From Thereva unica (Eukaryota; Arthropoda; Insecta; Diptera; Therevidae), in assembly GCA_949987705.1 (NCBI GenBank), contig CATLJY010000268.1, positions 1 through 64,000 on the forward strand: a DNA stretch of 64,000 bases, given 5' to 3'. The position numbers and the translations under genes were made by a program. Shown here one piece after another: positions 43,238-53,879 of this stretch (position 1 is its first letter; every line of letters begins with the position of its first letter). Under the pieces are notes generated by a model that was given only the letters and a program-made list of their open reading frames with translations, was not told the origin of the DNA and ran no database searches.

Positions 43238-44677
43238 ATGACGACTCCAAACAATTTAGTTAGACCACCGGTATTACCTCAATCAACCCCCCAACCACAA
43301 GCAGGTTCAAATACCGCAAGTGCAAATCAATTACCTAACACCACTCCTGAATTACAATCCCTAATTTCATCCATCGTCTCTCAAGTTCTTGTTTCACAAG
43401 GTCCAGCCTTAGTGCGAAGTTTTATGAACCCCAATGCTGAATTATCAACGGCCATCGATCAGACCATAGATCCACAATATCGTAACAGCCTTACCGATTT
43501 AGATAAAGTCCCAGACATCGTTCGTTGCCTCAGAGAATTTTCAGGAACCCCCGGCGAGTTCTCTTCATGGAAGAAGAGTGTGGATAGAGTACTACGGATT
43601 TACGAACATACAAAAGGAAGCCCTAAGTATTACGGAGTTCTCAGCGTTATCAGAAACAAAATTATAGGTAGCGCAGACATAGCGCTTGAATCGTATAACA
43701 CACCTCTAGATTGGAAAGCAATTTCACGTTGTCTCACAATCCACTACGCAGACAAACGCGACCTAGGTACACTAGAGTACCAGATGACATCTCTCATTCA
43801 AGGAAAATCTTCGACTCAAGAATTTTACCAAAGGGTTTATTCTCATCTGTCCCTAATACTAAACAAAATCGCTTGTATGGAAATTAGTACAGAATCAATG
43901 CGATTGTTAACCGAAACATACAGGGATAAAGCACTCGATACTTTCGTACGTGGTTTGAATGGCGATCTACCGAGACTCCTGGGAATTAAGGAGCCAATAG
44001 ACCTGCCACAAGCACTACATTTTTGTCTCAAACTCGAGAACCAAAATTTCAGAGCCAACCATGCTAATGACTATCATGTCTCCCATAGAAAACAACAAAA
44101 TAATCCTCCACCAACGCCACCCTTTAGAAACTATCATAATCCTCGTCGACAGGAACCATTTTACCCAGACCTTGCGTATATTCCGAAGTTTGGATATAGA
44201 CCGTTCTCAAATCGACAACAATTCTTTACCCCAAATAGACCTCAATACCAAGGACAACCTCAATACCGAGGACAACAATATTCATTTGCTCCTCAGAGGC
44301 CTAACGCCCCAAAACCATTACCCAAACCTGAACCAATGGATGTTGATCGTAGCATACGTACGAACATGGTCAACTATGCGAATAGGCCAGCACCATTTAA
44401 GTATGCAGGGAAGAGAGGACCATTTGATAATTCCAATTTTAGACCACCTCAGCCTCAGAAAATGCAAAGGAACTATCATCTGACAACAGATGTTCCTGAG
44501 TATCCACCAGTTCAAGAAGAACCCGAGTATTTTGCAGAATACCAGCAAGCGCAGCAAGACTCCGAAATTGAGAATAATTACGACCAAACCCTGATCGAGT
44601 ACATCGACCAATATCCCGATGACACTCCCGAAAATGAAACAGATAACATAGCAGCTGACATTCATTTTTTAGGATAA
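43238..44677 (+). CDS. gag: Errantivirus Gag
   Basis: 479 residues from ATG 43238, preceded by a 1.1-kb AU-rich leader. Residues about 85-275 form the conserved errantiviral capsid-type region (VPDIVRCLREFSGTPGEFSS, VIRNKIIGSADIALESYN, LDTFVRGLNGDLPRLLGI). The C-terminal third is Pro/Gln/Arg-rich (QYRGQQYSFAPQRP) and there is no CCHC zinc knuckle, as usual for errantiviruses. It is the structural precursor that packages RNA. It ends a few codons past the slippery site. The frame is intact. Confidence 0.92.
   Translation: MTTPNNLVRPPVLPQSTPQPQAGSNTASANQLPNTTPELQSLISSIVSQVLVSQGPALVRSFMNPNAELSTAIDQTIDPQYRNSLTDLDKVPDIVRCLREFSGTPGEFSSWKKSVDRVLRIYEHTKGSPKYYGVLSVIRNKIIGSADIALESYNTPLDWKAISRCLTIHYADKRDLGTLEYQMTSLIQGKSSTQEFYQRVYSHLSLILNKIACMEISTESMRLLTETYRDKALDTFVRGLNGDLPRLLGIKEPIDLPQALHFCLKLENQNFRANHANDYHVSHRKQQNNPPPTPPFRNYHNPRRQEPFYPDLAYIPKFGYRPFSNRQQFFTPNRPQYQGQPQYRGQQYSFAPQRPNAPKPLPKPEPMDVDRSIRTNMVNYANRPAPFKYAGKRGPFDNSNFRPPQPQKMQRNYHLTTDVPEYPPVQEEPEYFAEYQQAQQDSEIENNYDQTLIEYIDQYPDDTPENETDNIAADIHFLG
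44665..44671 (+). promoter_or_regulatory. Gag-Pol -1 frameshift site
   Basis: T TTT TTA in the gag phase, six bases before the gag stop codon TAA (44675-44677). Moving back one base enters the pol frame, which is open from here through the protease. This is the canonical -1 slippery heptamer. Confidence 0.85.
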
Positions 44678-45675
44678 AGACCTCTTCGCTTCCATATTTC
44701 GAATGTAAGACAGATAGCGGAGAGGTAATGAAAATATTAGTAGACACCGGCTCTAATAAGAATTATATTCAACCAAAATATGCAAAAAATCCAATCCCCA
44801 ATAAACAATGGTTTTACGCAGATTCAGTAGGAGGTCCAGTTAAGATCACCCACCATACGTTTGCTAATCTCTTCAATTTAAAAGAACCCAAGATTAAGTT
44901 TTTCCTTTTACCCACACTATTATCATTTAACGCGATATTAGGACATGACAGCCAAAAAGAATTAGACGCTGTCATCCATACCAAACACGACTTCATGGTT
45001 ATCAATGAATCCATAAAAATCCCGATTAAACAGCTTACTGCACAAGCAGTTAATAAAATCAATATCAGAGATTACCACATGACTGGAGAGCAAAAGCACT
45101 ACATCAATGAGCTGACAAGGAAACATCACGAATTATTTCTTGATCCCAACAAGAAACTTACGTACACTACCAATGTCGTAGGTGAGATCCGAACAACGTC
45201 AGACAACCCAGTCTATACAAAGTTTTATCCATACCCTATGTCCCTAAAAGGTGAAATAGAAAAAGAAATAGAAAAGCTATTGACCGACGGAATAATAAGA
45301 ACATCAAGATCTCCGTACAATTCACCCGTGTGGATTGTGCCAAAGAAACAAGACGCCTCAGGCGAAAAGAAATATAGAATGGTGATCGACTATCGGAAGC
45401 TTAACAGCATTACAATAGCAGATCGGTATCCCATCCCAGAAATCAACGAAGTGTTGATGCAATTAGGCAAAAATAAATGGTTCTCAGTCCTAGACCTTAA
45501 AAGTGGATTTCATCAAATCCCATTAAAAGAGACCGACATCGAAAAAACTGTTTTTTCGATTAATAATGGCAAGTACGAGTTCACTAGACTGCCATTCGGA
45601 CTCAAAAATTTTTCAGAGAGCATTGGACGACATCCTAAGAGAACACATCGGAAAAAATTGTTTCGTCTATATTGA
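44672..45675 (+). pseudogene. pol: Errantivirus Pol, protease and first part of RT (broken)
   Basis: Numbering counts from the first ATG of the pol frame, 44728. Protease active site VDTGSNKNYI (Asp6). RT fingers: TDGIIRTSRSPYNSPVWIV, YRMVIDYRKLN. Motif A is SVLDLKSGFHQI (Asp256). TRLPFGLKN follows at about 286-294. At about 45608 the frame is lost: a short indel, not a multiple of three, lies just after PFGLKN. The remaining residues to 45675 are out of phase. RT and everything downstream is thus separated from protease, so this copy cannot make full Pol. Confidence 0.92.
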
Positions 45676-47803
45676 CGATATCATTATATTCAGTAATGAT
45701 GAAAGCCAACATGTCAATGATATTGACAAAATCCTCGAAACCCTCAATTCGGCTAATATGAAAGTCCAATTGGACAAGTGCGAATTTTTCAAACAAGAAG
45801 TAGAATTTCTTGGTTTCATAGTCTCTTCCAATGGAATCAAGACTAACCCAGCCAAACTTGACGCGATAGTCAACTTTCCACAACCACAAACACTAAAGGA
45901 CCTCAGGTCATTCCTAGGTTTGTCTGGATATTACAGACGCTTTGTTAAAGATTATGCAAAACTTGCAAAACCCTTAACAAACCTTTTAAGAGGGGAAGGA
46001 GGGCGTCTGCCCAAAAATGCCTCAAAAAATAAAAAAATTTTCCTAGACGACGATGCTAAAAAAGCATTTACCAAAATTAAAAGCGCACTAACTTCCGAGG
46101 AAGTAATCTTAGCTTATCCAAATCTGAGCCAAGAATTTCACCTAACGACGGATGCCTCTCAATACGCAGTCGGTGCGGTATTAGAACAAAACGGCAAACC
46201 GATAACCTTCATTTCAAGAACACTTAATAAAACAGAAGAAAGTTACGCGGCAAACGAGAAGGAGATGCTCGCGATAATTTGGGCACTAACATCGTTAAGG
46301 AACTACTTATATGGCACATCTAAAGTCAAGATATTCACTGACCACCAACCACTTACCTATGCATTAAGTCACAAGAATAATAATGCGAAAATGAAAAGAT
46401 GGAAAGCTATTCTCGAAGAATACAATTATGAACTTTCCTACAAACCAGGTCGAACGAACGTCGTAGCCGACGCACTTTCAAGACCACCGCAAGATAATCA
46501 TTCATCGCAGATAAATTCAATGACAGGTACGGCACATAGTGACGACAGCTCAGGACACGATCTTATTCCAGCAGTTGAAGCACCCATCAACGCTTTTAAA
46601 AACCAATTATGGATTCTTACAGGGAATGAAAATAACTACAAGTTCGAGATACCTTTTCCAACTTACCATCGACACGTAATCACTCGTACAAGCTACACCA
46701 ACGAAGATCTAATCGAATTATTCAAAAAACACCTCGATCCATTAATAACAAATGGACTATTTACTTCCGAAACCATAATGGGAATGATACAAGATTTTTA
46801 CACCCTTCATTTCAAAAACTATAAAATTAAATTTACACAATCAAAAGTCACTGACTTAATAACAGATGCGGAACAGGAAGAACAAATTATCCTAGAACAC
46901 AAAAGAGCCCACCGGAATGCCAGAGAAAACAAAATACAAATCATCGAAAAATTCTATTTTCCAAAAATGATGAGAAAAATAGAACAGGTAGTAAAGCAGT
47001 GCACCACCTGTATGAAGCACAAATATGATAGACATCCACCTAATCCAGAAATTGGCAAAACACCGATCCCTGAATATCCAGGACAAATATTACATATAGA
47101 CATCTATATAACCGAGAAAAATTTGGTGCTCACCGCAATCGATAAATTTTCTAAGTACGCTCAAGCAAAACCCCTTCAATCACGATCCGTTGAGGATGTA
47201 AGAGAGCCCTTAAGGCAAATCCTCTTCACTTTTGGTGTCCCACAAACAATCGTTATAGATAACGAAAAATCTCTTAATTCTAGCTCCATAACCTTAATGG
47301 TAGAAGATCAATTAGGTATAAAAATCTTTAAGACCCCACCATATCACAGTACTGCTAACGGACAAGTGGAAAGATTCCATTCCACATTGACGGAAATAAT
47401 GAGATGTCGAAAGGGAGATAATATTCATAGATCGTTTGAGGAATTACTTGACCGATCAGTCTATGAGTACAATTACTCAACTCACTCAACAACGGGAAAA
47501 AGGCCCATAGAAATATTCTTTGGAAGAAATGTCCGTGTTAGTCCTGAAACTTACGAAAAAGCCAGACAGGACAACATTCAAAGGCTAAAAGACATTCAGG
47601 CACGAGACCTTACCACACACAACAAAAATAGGCAAACCCCCAAAACTTATTCCCCAGGTCAAACTATATACGTAAAAATTCATAAACGCCATGGCACAAA
47701 GCTCACGCCTAGATATAAAAAAGAAATCGTAAAAGAAGACAAAAATAGTCTTGTAATTACTGAATCAGGCAGAGAAGTTCACAAGAGCCACATAAAAACT
47801 TAA
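45612..47803 (+). pseudogene. pol: Errantivirus Pol, RT end, RNase H and integrase
   Basis: It resumes homology at IFQRALDDIL, immediately after the break. Numbering counts from the nearby ATG 45566: RT motif C YIDD (35-38); RNase H HLTTDAS (Asp196), the Glu in NEKEML (231-236) and FTDHQPL (Asp259); integrase HHCC zinc finger (H445/H449, C479/C482); catalytic D512, D565 and E602 in TANGQVERFH, the D,D-35-E arrangement. It ends KSHIKT before the env acceptor. Apart from the upstream break the frame is open for 730 codons and all catalytic residues remain. Confidence 0.92.
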
Positions 47804-47804
47804 A

Positions 47805-47828
47805 ATTTTTCTCCTTTCTCGCTTCCAG
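47805..47828 (+). promoter_or_regulatory. Predicted env splice acceptor
   Basis: A pyrimidine tract (TTTTTCTCCTTTCTCGCTTC) followed by CAG|GA at 47828, just after the pol stop codon. The resulting phase fits the env frame and the donor at 42421. Confidence 0.7.
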
Positions 47829-49344
47829 GACATTTTTTGCAAGCTGCTTAGCTGACACTCAGATATTGGATTATTCCAACTCCCAATCGATCCAAATAAA
47901 CACAGGAACAGCAAGGCTTCAAACTGGAACCTTTAAAATAATTCACGTCATCAACATTGCACTATACCAGAAACTCGTCCAAGAAATAGAGATCAACATT
48001 AATCAGCACATCAATAAATCACACATCCTTTATCCTTACCTTTCCAATGAAATAACCCAAACTAAGGAAGTTTTATATAGACTCAAAATTAAAGATAGAA
48101 GTAGACGCTCACTCAATTTTATAGGAAGCGCATGGAAATGGATAGCAGGAAATCCTGACCATGACGACTTTGAGATTATTAAAGGAAAAATGAATAATCA
48201 ATTAGAAAATAATAACAAGCAAACCATTATTAATAAATTAACAGCACAAAAGATAAATGAAATGAGAAGCATAACTAATAATATAATAAAAGCAATAAGC
48301 GATAATAAAGAGATAGATAATAATTTAATATTGAGTTACAAATATAGATTAGAAATTTTAAAAGAAGAAATAAGAAATGTAGAATACGCCATTAATTGGG
48401 CAAGAAATGACATAGTAAATGCATATGTTTTATCAGAGGAAGAAACAAAAATTACGGAAGTAATTTTCGATAAAAGTAATATCCCTTATATGAACCTTGA
48501 TGAAGCACTAGAATTTTCAAAGATAAAAATAGCTTTAAGCAATAATACAATTTTATATATTATAAGTTTACCTACAACTGATAATGAAACATGTTCATCA
48601 TTTTTAATAAAAACTATTAAGAAAAATAACTTAATAAATAAACTTGAATTTGAAAATATTTTAGAATGTAAGGACAAATTATATGGAGTTAAGGTAGGTT
48701 GTAAGAAATATAATAATTTAGCCATATGCAATCCTAGCGACTTGGAGGATATCACCAATTCTACATGCATACCGCGCCTATTGAAAAGCAGAAAACCATC
48801 CTGTACCACGATTAATAATCAGCATGTACCATCAGTCGAATTACTATCACCTGGATTATTATTCCTGAATCAATATAAAGGAACAATCAAAATGGACAAC
48901 GAAGACTTCAACCTAACCGGAACCTATTTAATCCGTTTCCACAATACATCACTAACCGTAGACGGCAGATCATACAAATATAGCGAAAGGACATATTTAA
49001 AACCGCTACCAGCCATTCTGCAGATGTCCAGCCAGCAGGAAGAAATACAAGAGATCCTATCCCTAGAAATGATTAAAGAACTTCAGATGAATAACACCAA
49101 ATTTCTGAACTTAATAGGAAGCAAGAGTGAAACCAGCATCATCACCAGCTATAGTTTAGGCTCCATACTAGTAATCCTTTTCATCTGTGCAGCAGTACTA
49201 GGATTTCTTCATAGAAGGACCAAGCTTACCAACATCAACATCACCACACCTGAAAAGGAAAAAGACGACCCTTCAGCCGAATCTGCATCAGGGAACAGTA
49301 CCACGCCTAAGCCATCCAGGGTCAACCAGATTCCTTATTTCTAA
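47829..49344 (+). CDS. env: Errantivirus envelope glycoprotein (F-like Env), second exon
   Basis: The frame has no ATG at its 5' end; expression is expected through the spliced leader. Counting from codon 47866: a polybasic cleavage site RSRR at 78-81, followed by LNFIGSAWKWIAGNPDHDD, the conserved errantivirus/baculovirus F fusion-region signature. An extracellular domain with N-glycosylation sites and Cys pairs follows. A C-terminal membrane segment (SILVILFICAAVLGFL, about 431-446) is followed by a short cytoplasmic tail. The frame is intact. It would mediate membrane fusion of particles. Confidence 0.9.
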
Positions 49345-49373
49345 AAGGACGCCAAACGAGGACGTTCGGATTT

Positions 49374-49384
49374 AAGAAGGGAGG
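49374..49384 (+). other. Polypurine tract
   Basis: AAGAAGGGAGG lies immediately upstream of the 3' LTR start AGTTAAC, the primer for plus-strand synthesis. Confidence 0.9.
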
Positions 49385-49678
49385 AGTTAACGGATCATCT
49401 TTTGTCACCATAATTTCATAAAACCTGAAATGAATAACTGTAAAAATGCTGACACCATGTCTAGAAGATAACACGCGCATCCAGCCATCGTGGGATTCGG
49501 TGCAACCGGAATGTAGTCACGCGGCAGGGCAGGTGACAATAATAGGATAAGTTAGCTTTATTCTACTTTAAGAAATTAATTGTAGTTAGTCTTAAGTGAA
49601 CCTCAATAAAGATTGGACAAAGCTCCAAAATTATAAGAAAATATTTTTTTTAATATTTTAACAAAATAAAATTTTAAC
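49385..49678 (+). repeat. 3' LTR
   Basis: 294 bp; identical to the 5' LTR apart from five extra bases near 49577. Poly(A) signal AATAAA at 49605-49610. Confidence 0.93.
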
Positions 49679-49679
49679 T

Positions 49680-49960
49680 TACTTATATCCCAGTCAGCAG
49701 CTTGAAAAAGCGAATCCGCCCAGTTAGCTTTCCAATAATATCAAACAGTTCTCGTAGGAGCTTGCATAGTTCGAGTTGGAGATCGATGACGATATGTGAA
49801 GTCGGCGCTGATTAGACAGTGATTTGAGTTGCCCAGAGGCGAGTCGATTTCGGCGGAGTGTTTTGTTGGAAGGGTAAGAAAAAGATCAAGGGGGTGTAAT
49901 CCTTGACCTGCATAGTCAGGAACATGCGTAGGCCCTTTTACCATTTGGTACAAGTTATTT
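49680..49960 (-). pseudogene. LINE endonuclease fragment
   Basis: On the minus strand: VKGPTHVPDYAGQGLHPLDL, FLTL, SPLGNSNHCLISADF, then KANWADSLFQ. This is the C-terminal end of a Jockey-type APE endonuclease (catalytic SDH replaced by SNH) and the start of the linker. It is cut off by the errantivirus LTR, so the virus landed in or beside a LINE relic. Confidence 0.65.
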
Positions 49961-51394
49961 GTCTCAGCAAAGAGCTCAGAAACACTGGTGCCATTCGAGT
50001 AATTCAGCCAATTTAAGTACGTTTTTCCTAAATATAAATGGCGATTCCCCTATGAGGGCAGAGGTTGCGAATTTGAATTATTACAACTGAAATGTTTTAT
50101 CAACAAATTTAATTAAATCAAATTCATGAGAAATTTGATTCTACTGAAACGTGAGTGAATTAAACGAACAGAGAACCAGCATAAACATCATCGTAACAAA
50201 ATGGAAAATAATGTAAGGGCGATGTATACATACATACATACATGTTACTTCAATTGAATCCCTTTTACGTAAAAAAATATTCTAATGCAGAAAAATATTG
50301 AATTCTATTTACTTCTGTAATGTAAAGGACACGTGTACATGTAATTTGCAAAAGTGAATATTTTGCCACAAGGAGCAAAAAAATATGCAAAAACAATTAA
50401 ATATTCACGAAGTGATTGTGTGGGAATAAACAAAAATGCCAGTAAGGAGAAAAAAAAAACAAACAAAATTTAATTTTGCCGACGAAGTCAATTTTGCTTC
50501 CTTTTTTTCGTAGATTTGCAGTGTAACGAAATCAAAGCCATCTACGATGATATCAGAATACAGTCAAGGTTCAAGTAGAGAAATAATAGCTAGAAACGTG
50601 CCAAGGAAACTAAATATCCTTGCAGAGTCTTTTATTTCGTGGTAACTAAGTAAAATGTCTTATCTTTTGCACCACATGAAGACAAACTTGGAAACGTGTC
50701 AATTTCAAAGGGCATCAGGACATTCGGTGTTTTTCTGATCGTACATAGCAGTCAAAGAAGTAAGGCCACAAGAAATCGTAATCTTCTTATAGGGAATTGG
50801 AAAACAATTTTATGGTTTTTAGAAACATTTGTGTTATATTTGTTGAATATTTCAAGGAGAGTTAGCGGAAGCACAACAGATTACTCGTACGGTTTTTGTG
50901 TTATTTGTTGTTGACTAAAGAATAATGTAAAAATAATCTTAGAAGTTGCTTCGGCTTTGGGGAGGTCTGATGTTGTGAATGTCTATGTTGTCGATGGATA
51001 CTTAAGCCATTATAAGTAGCACTTGCTCCCGTTCCGTTTGATAAGAATTACTCCCAGAAATATTATTATTTTTTCTTGAATTGGACATTTTATAAAGAAA
51101 TAGCTGATCCGCCCCGGTGATGTTTTTGCTAAATATTATAAATTTAAAAGATGATGCCAGGTCTTTGCTACCCACCTCCAATAACTATGTGTAATACGTC
51201 TTCGGATAGCTCTTTTGGAGCTGAATATAAAACACGGGCGCCAGAGCCAAATCTTTGTATGTTCTGAGTTATACTGTCAGAACTGTACATTCAGAGGCGT
51301 AGAAAGAAATATTTGCATGGGTTGTTAAATCGTTGTCGGTCGAGCCCTGAACTCCAAACATTATCTTTCAAACTTGATATAATTCCAGTTATGT
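49961..51394. other. Non-coding AT-rich DNA
   Basis: I see no supported gene. There is a short TACA microsatellite near 50226-50245 and several A runs. The 72-codon frame at 50696 has no recognisable features. Confidence 0.45.
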
Positions 51395-51581
51395 TTTAAT
51401 AGGAATAATAGTAATAAGTTACCCTTCTAGCTCAGAAGGTGCACTTCTCAGCAGGGCTGAGAAACATTTACCGCTGCAGCCGTGGCTCAACTGAGACATG
51501 CAAAAATATTAGATAACATATAAAATCATAAAACATCAAATAGAGAAGCATGTAAAAACAAAAAGGGAATGGGGCAGGAAA

Positions 51582-52160
51582 TCACGCCACATTGAGAAGA
51601 GTCCTTTTAAGGACAGCTTCACTACTAAGCACGCTAAACACACTCCTGTTTTTGTTAGTATTTATGAGCATGCGATTAACCGGTTCGAACATGCCATAAT
51701 TAGTATTAGAGGAATAAATGTGCAGGTGAGGATCACCTCTCAGGTAGTAGTTATTCACTCTAAAAGACGTGCGGCTTCTTAAGAAACCTGAGTCCACCTT
51801 ATCATTCATCAGCCGATGAACGAATATAACGTCAGCGACCTCGCGACGCTTATGGAGAGAGCTTAAGTTGAGTAATTTAAGTCTGCTCTCATAAGGCGGA
51901 AAAATAAGTGGGTCATCCCACGGGAGTTGGCTGAGTGCAAACCGGACGAACTTCCTTTGAACCGATTCGATTCTACCAACATGGGAGGAGTAGTAAGGAG
52001 ACCATACCTGGGAGGCGTATTCAAGCAAAGGCCTAGCCAAGGGTAAGTACAAGTATTTAGTTATGAGAGGGTTGTTGAATTCCTTTGACCATCTTTTTAT
52101 AAATCCCAGGACTGAATTGCTCTTGGAGGAGATATAACTGATGTGGGTGGAGAAATCCAA
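51582..52160 (-). pseudogene. LINE-C C-terminal region
   Basis: DFSTHISYISSKSNSVLGFI, PLARPLLEYASQVWSPYYSS, RIESVQRKFVRFALSQLPWD, PPYESRLKLLNLSSLHKRRE: the conserved thumb and C-terminal block of Jockey-type RTs. It ends LKRTLLNVA at 51582. It is one frameshift away from the palm piece, near 52170. Confidence 0.8.
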
Positions 52161-52178
52161 CTTACTTTCTAACCTAAC

Positions 52179-53082
52179 CTATAGATCCATTACAGAGTTA
52201 GGGCGGGAGATCTTGTTGTCGGAAAAAATAAAGTCATAAATTATAACACCACGTTTCCTATTAAAAGTCATGATCTCGCTTTTACTAATATAAAGGACCA
52301 GGTTGTTGTTGGAACACCAAGAATAGAAGGTGTTTAGGTCTTCTTGCAGAAGTTTGCAATCCTCTATATTCCTTATGTGACGATACAGTTTCATGTCATC
52401 AGCGTAAATAGGATTTTACAGTGCCTTAGCAGGGTAACAATATCGTCAAGTGATAAAATAAAAAGAAGAGGGCCAAGACGACTGCCTTGCGGGACCCCAG
52501 AGAACGCTTGGATGTTTTTAGATTTGACTCCACGGAATGGAACTTGGTAGGTTCTGTCGGCTAGGTACGACTGGAACCATACCACAAGGGAATGCGGAAA
52601 GCCTAATTTCTTTAGTTTAAGAACTATAATAGAGTGAGAGATCTTGTCGAAAGCCTTGCTGTAGTCTGTATAAACACAGTCAGTTTGGCAACCAGTGACA
52701 AAGCCTCGAACTGTGTGTGAAGAGAACTCTAGTAAACTACAGTAGTAGTGCAACGAGCTGCAAGAAATGCATGTTGGTTTGTTGAGATAAGTCTCTTGCA
52801 GATAGGGGTGATAGCAGTATAAATAATAGATTCGAAGAGTTTAACTTCACAATTGGCCTGTAATTAGATAATTCGCTCTTACAGCCTTTTTTATGGACAA
52901 GTATTATAAAAGAGTTCTTCCATAAGGTTGAGAAGCGCCCCTTTATTTAGGGATTTTTTAAATAAACATAGTAGTGGAGATATAGGGCCTCTGCAAAGGA
53001 TTTTAGAACAGCTGGAGGGACTCCATCAGGGCCGGACGAAAAATCTTGTGGAAGTTCATTTATATGTTTCGAGATATCTTCC
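52179..53082 (-). pseudogene. LINE-C reverse transcriptase
   Basis: Fingers: FSSGPDGVPPAVLKSF and SFIILVHKKG (broken frames, 53080-52760). Palm: DCVYTDYSKAFDKISHSI (motif A), SGVPQGSRLGPLLFI (motif B), and IYADDMKLYRHI (motif C) in the next frame. The frame changes at about 52393, exactly before the YADD block. Dead, but with motifs readable. Confidence 0.8.
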
Positions 53083-53803
53083 CTAGTTATAGACAGGGAT
53101 AATTTTTAAGACTTTTGGATTGCATTGATATGTGAAAATTGTCTTCATCTGGTTGGAATACAGGGGACGAGAAAGATTTGAGGAAGAACGATGCAAACTT
53201 GTCACAAATTTCGGCTGAATTAGAACTAAGGGAGTTCTCGTATTGCATGGTGTAAGGGTAATTATCAACTTTTTTCTTTGTGTTGATAAATTGAAAGAAT
53301 TCTCTGGGATCACCATACATTTTCCCTTCCATGTTTCTGAGGTACTCCTTGTAGACAGTTTCGGCGAGAGCATGAAATTGGTCATAGCAATTGAGAAATG
53401 CATCAAAACTCTCAGAGTCTTTCTTCTTCAGGTAGGTTTTCCAGAATTTATTCTTCAGGTTTTTGGTACGTCTCAATTCGTTGTTGTACCACGGTGGGGA
53501 TGATCTGGACGCCTCGATAGGTATACAGGATGCGAAATTTTCATACCGGACGGAGTAAAATCTTGCTACATCGACATCCAACTCATTAGGTGAGCGCAAC
53601 CATTTGAAATCGACCGAAGTGAGCTTGGATGACAGTTCTTCAAGGTTGGCTTTTTTCAAGTTAAAGGTAAAGGTTGACTCCTCTGGGATTAGCTTATTTT
53701 CAAAGACAGAACAATAGCTCAGTAAGAGAGGAGGGTGATAATTATCGACAGACAATAGAGCTAGGCTCAACATTCTTGTTGTCTGAGTAGGAAAAGAATA
53801 CAA
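53083..53803 (-). pseudogene. LINE-C linker between endonuclease and RT
   Basis: A 238-codon open stretch with SPPWYNNELRRTKNLKNKFW and KTYLKKKDSESFDAF, then GDPREFFQFINTKKK, a typical basic linker of Jockey-type ORF2. It runs into a stop just before the fingers. Confidence 0.7.
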
Positions 53804-53879
53804 GATCTAACCGCCTTCCTAAAATATTATTCACAGTGCTCATTTGGCACAAACCGCATGAAAATAAGGAATTCAGAAA

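Larger units (their letters stand above)
41785..49678 (+). mobile_element. Gypsy-group errantivirus, nearly complete provirus
   Basis: 7.9 kb with LTRs 41785-42073 and 49385-49678, tRNA primer site, gag, pol, env and polypurine tract in retroviral order. The LTRs are identical except for a 5-bp indel (AAGAAATGTAG vs AAGAAATTAATTGTAG), so insertion is very recent. LTR ends are AGTTAA...TTAAC. Gag and env frames are intact; pol carries one short break. The flanks do not show a matching 4-bp duplication (TATA before, TACT or TTAC after). It is an insect endogenous retrovirus of the gypsy/ZAM/17.6 type. Confidence 0.93.
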
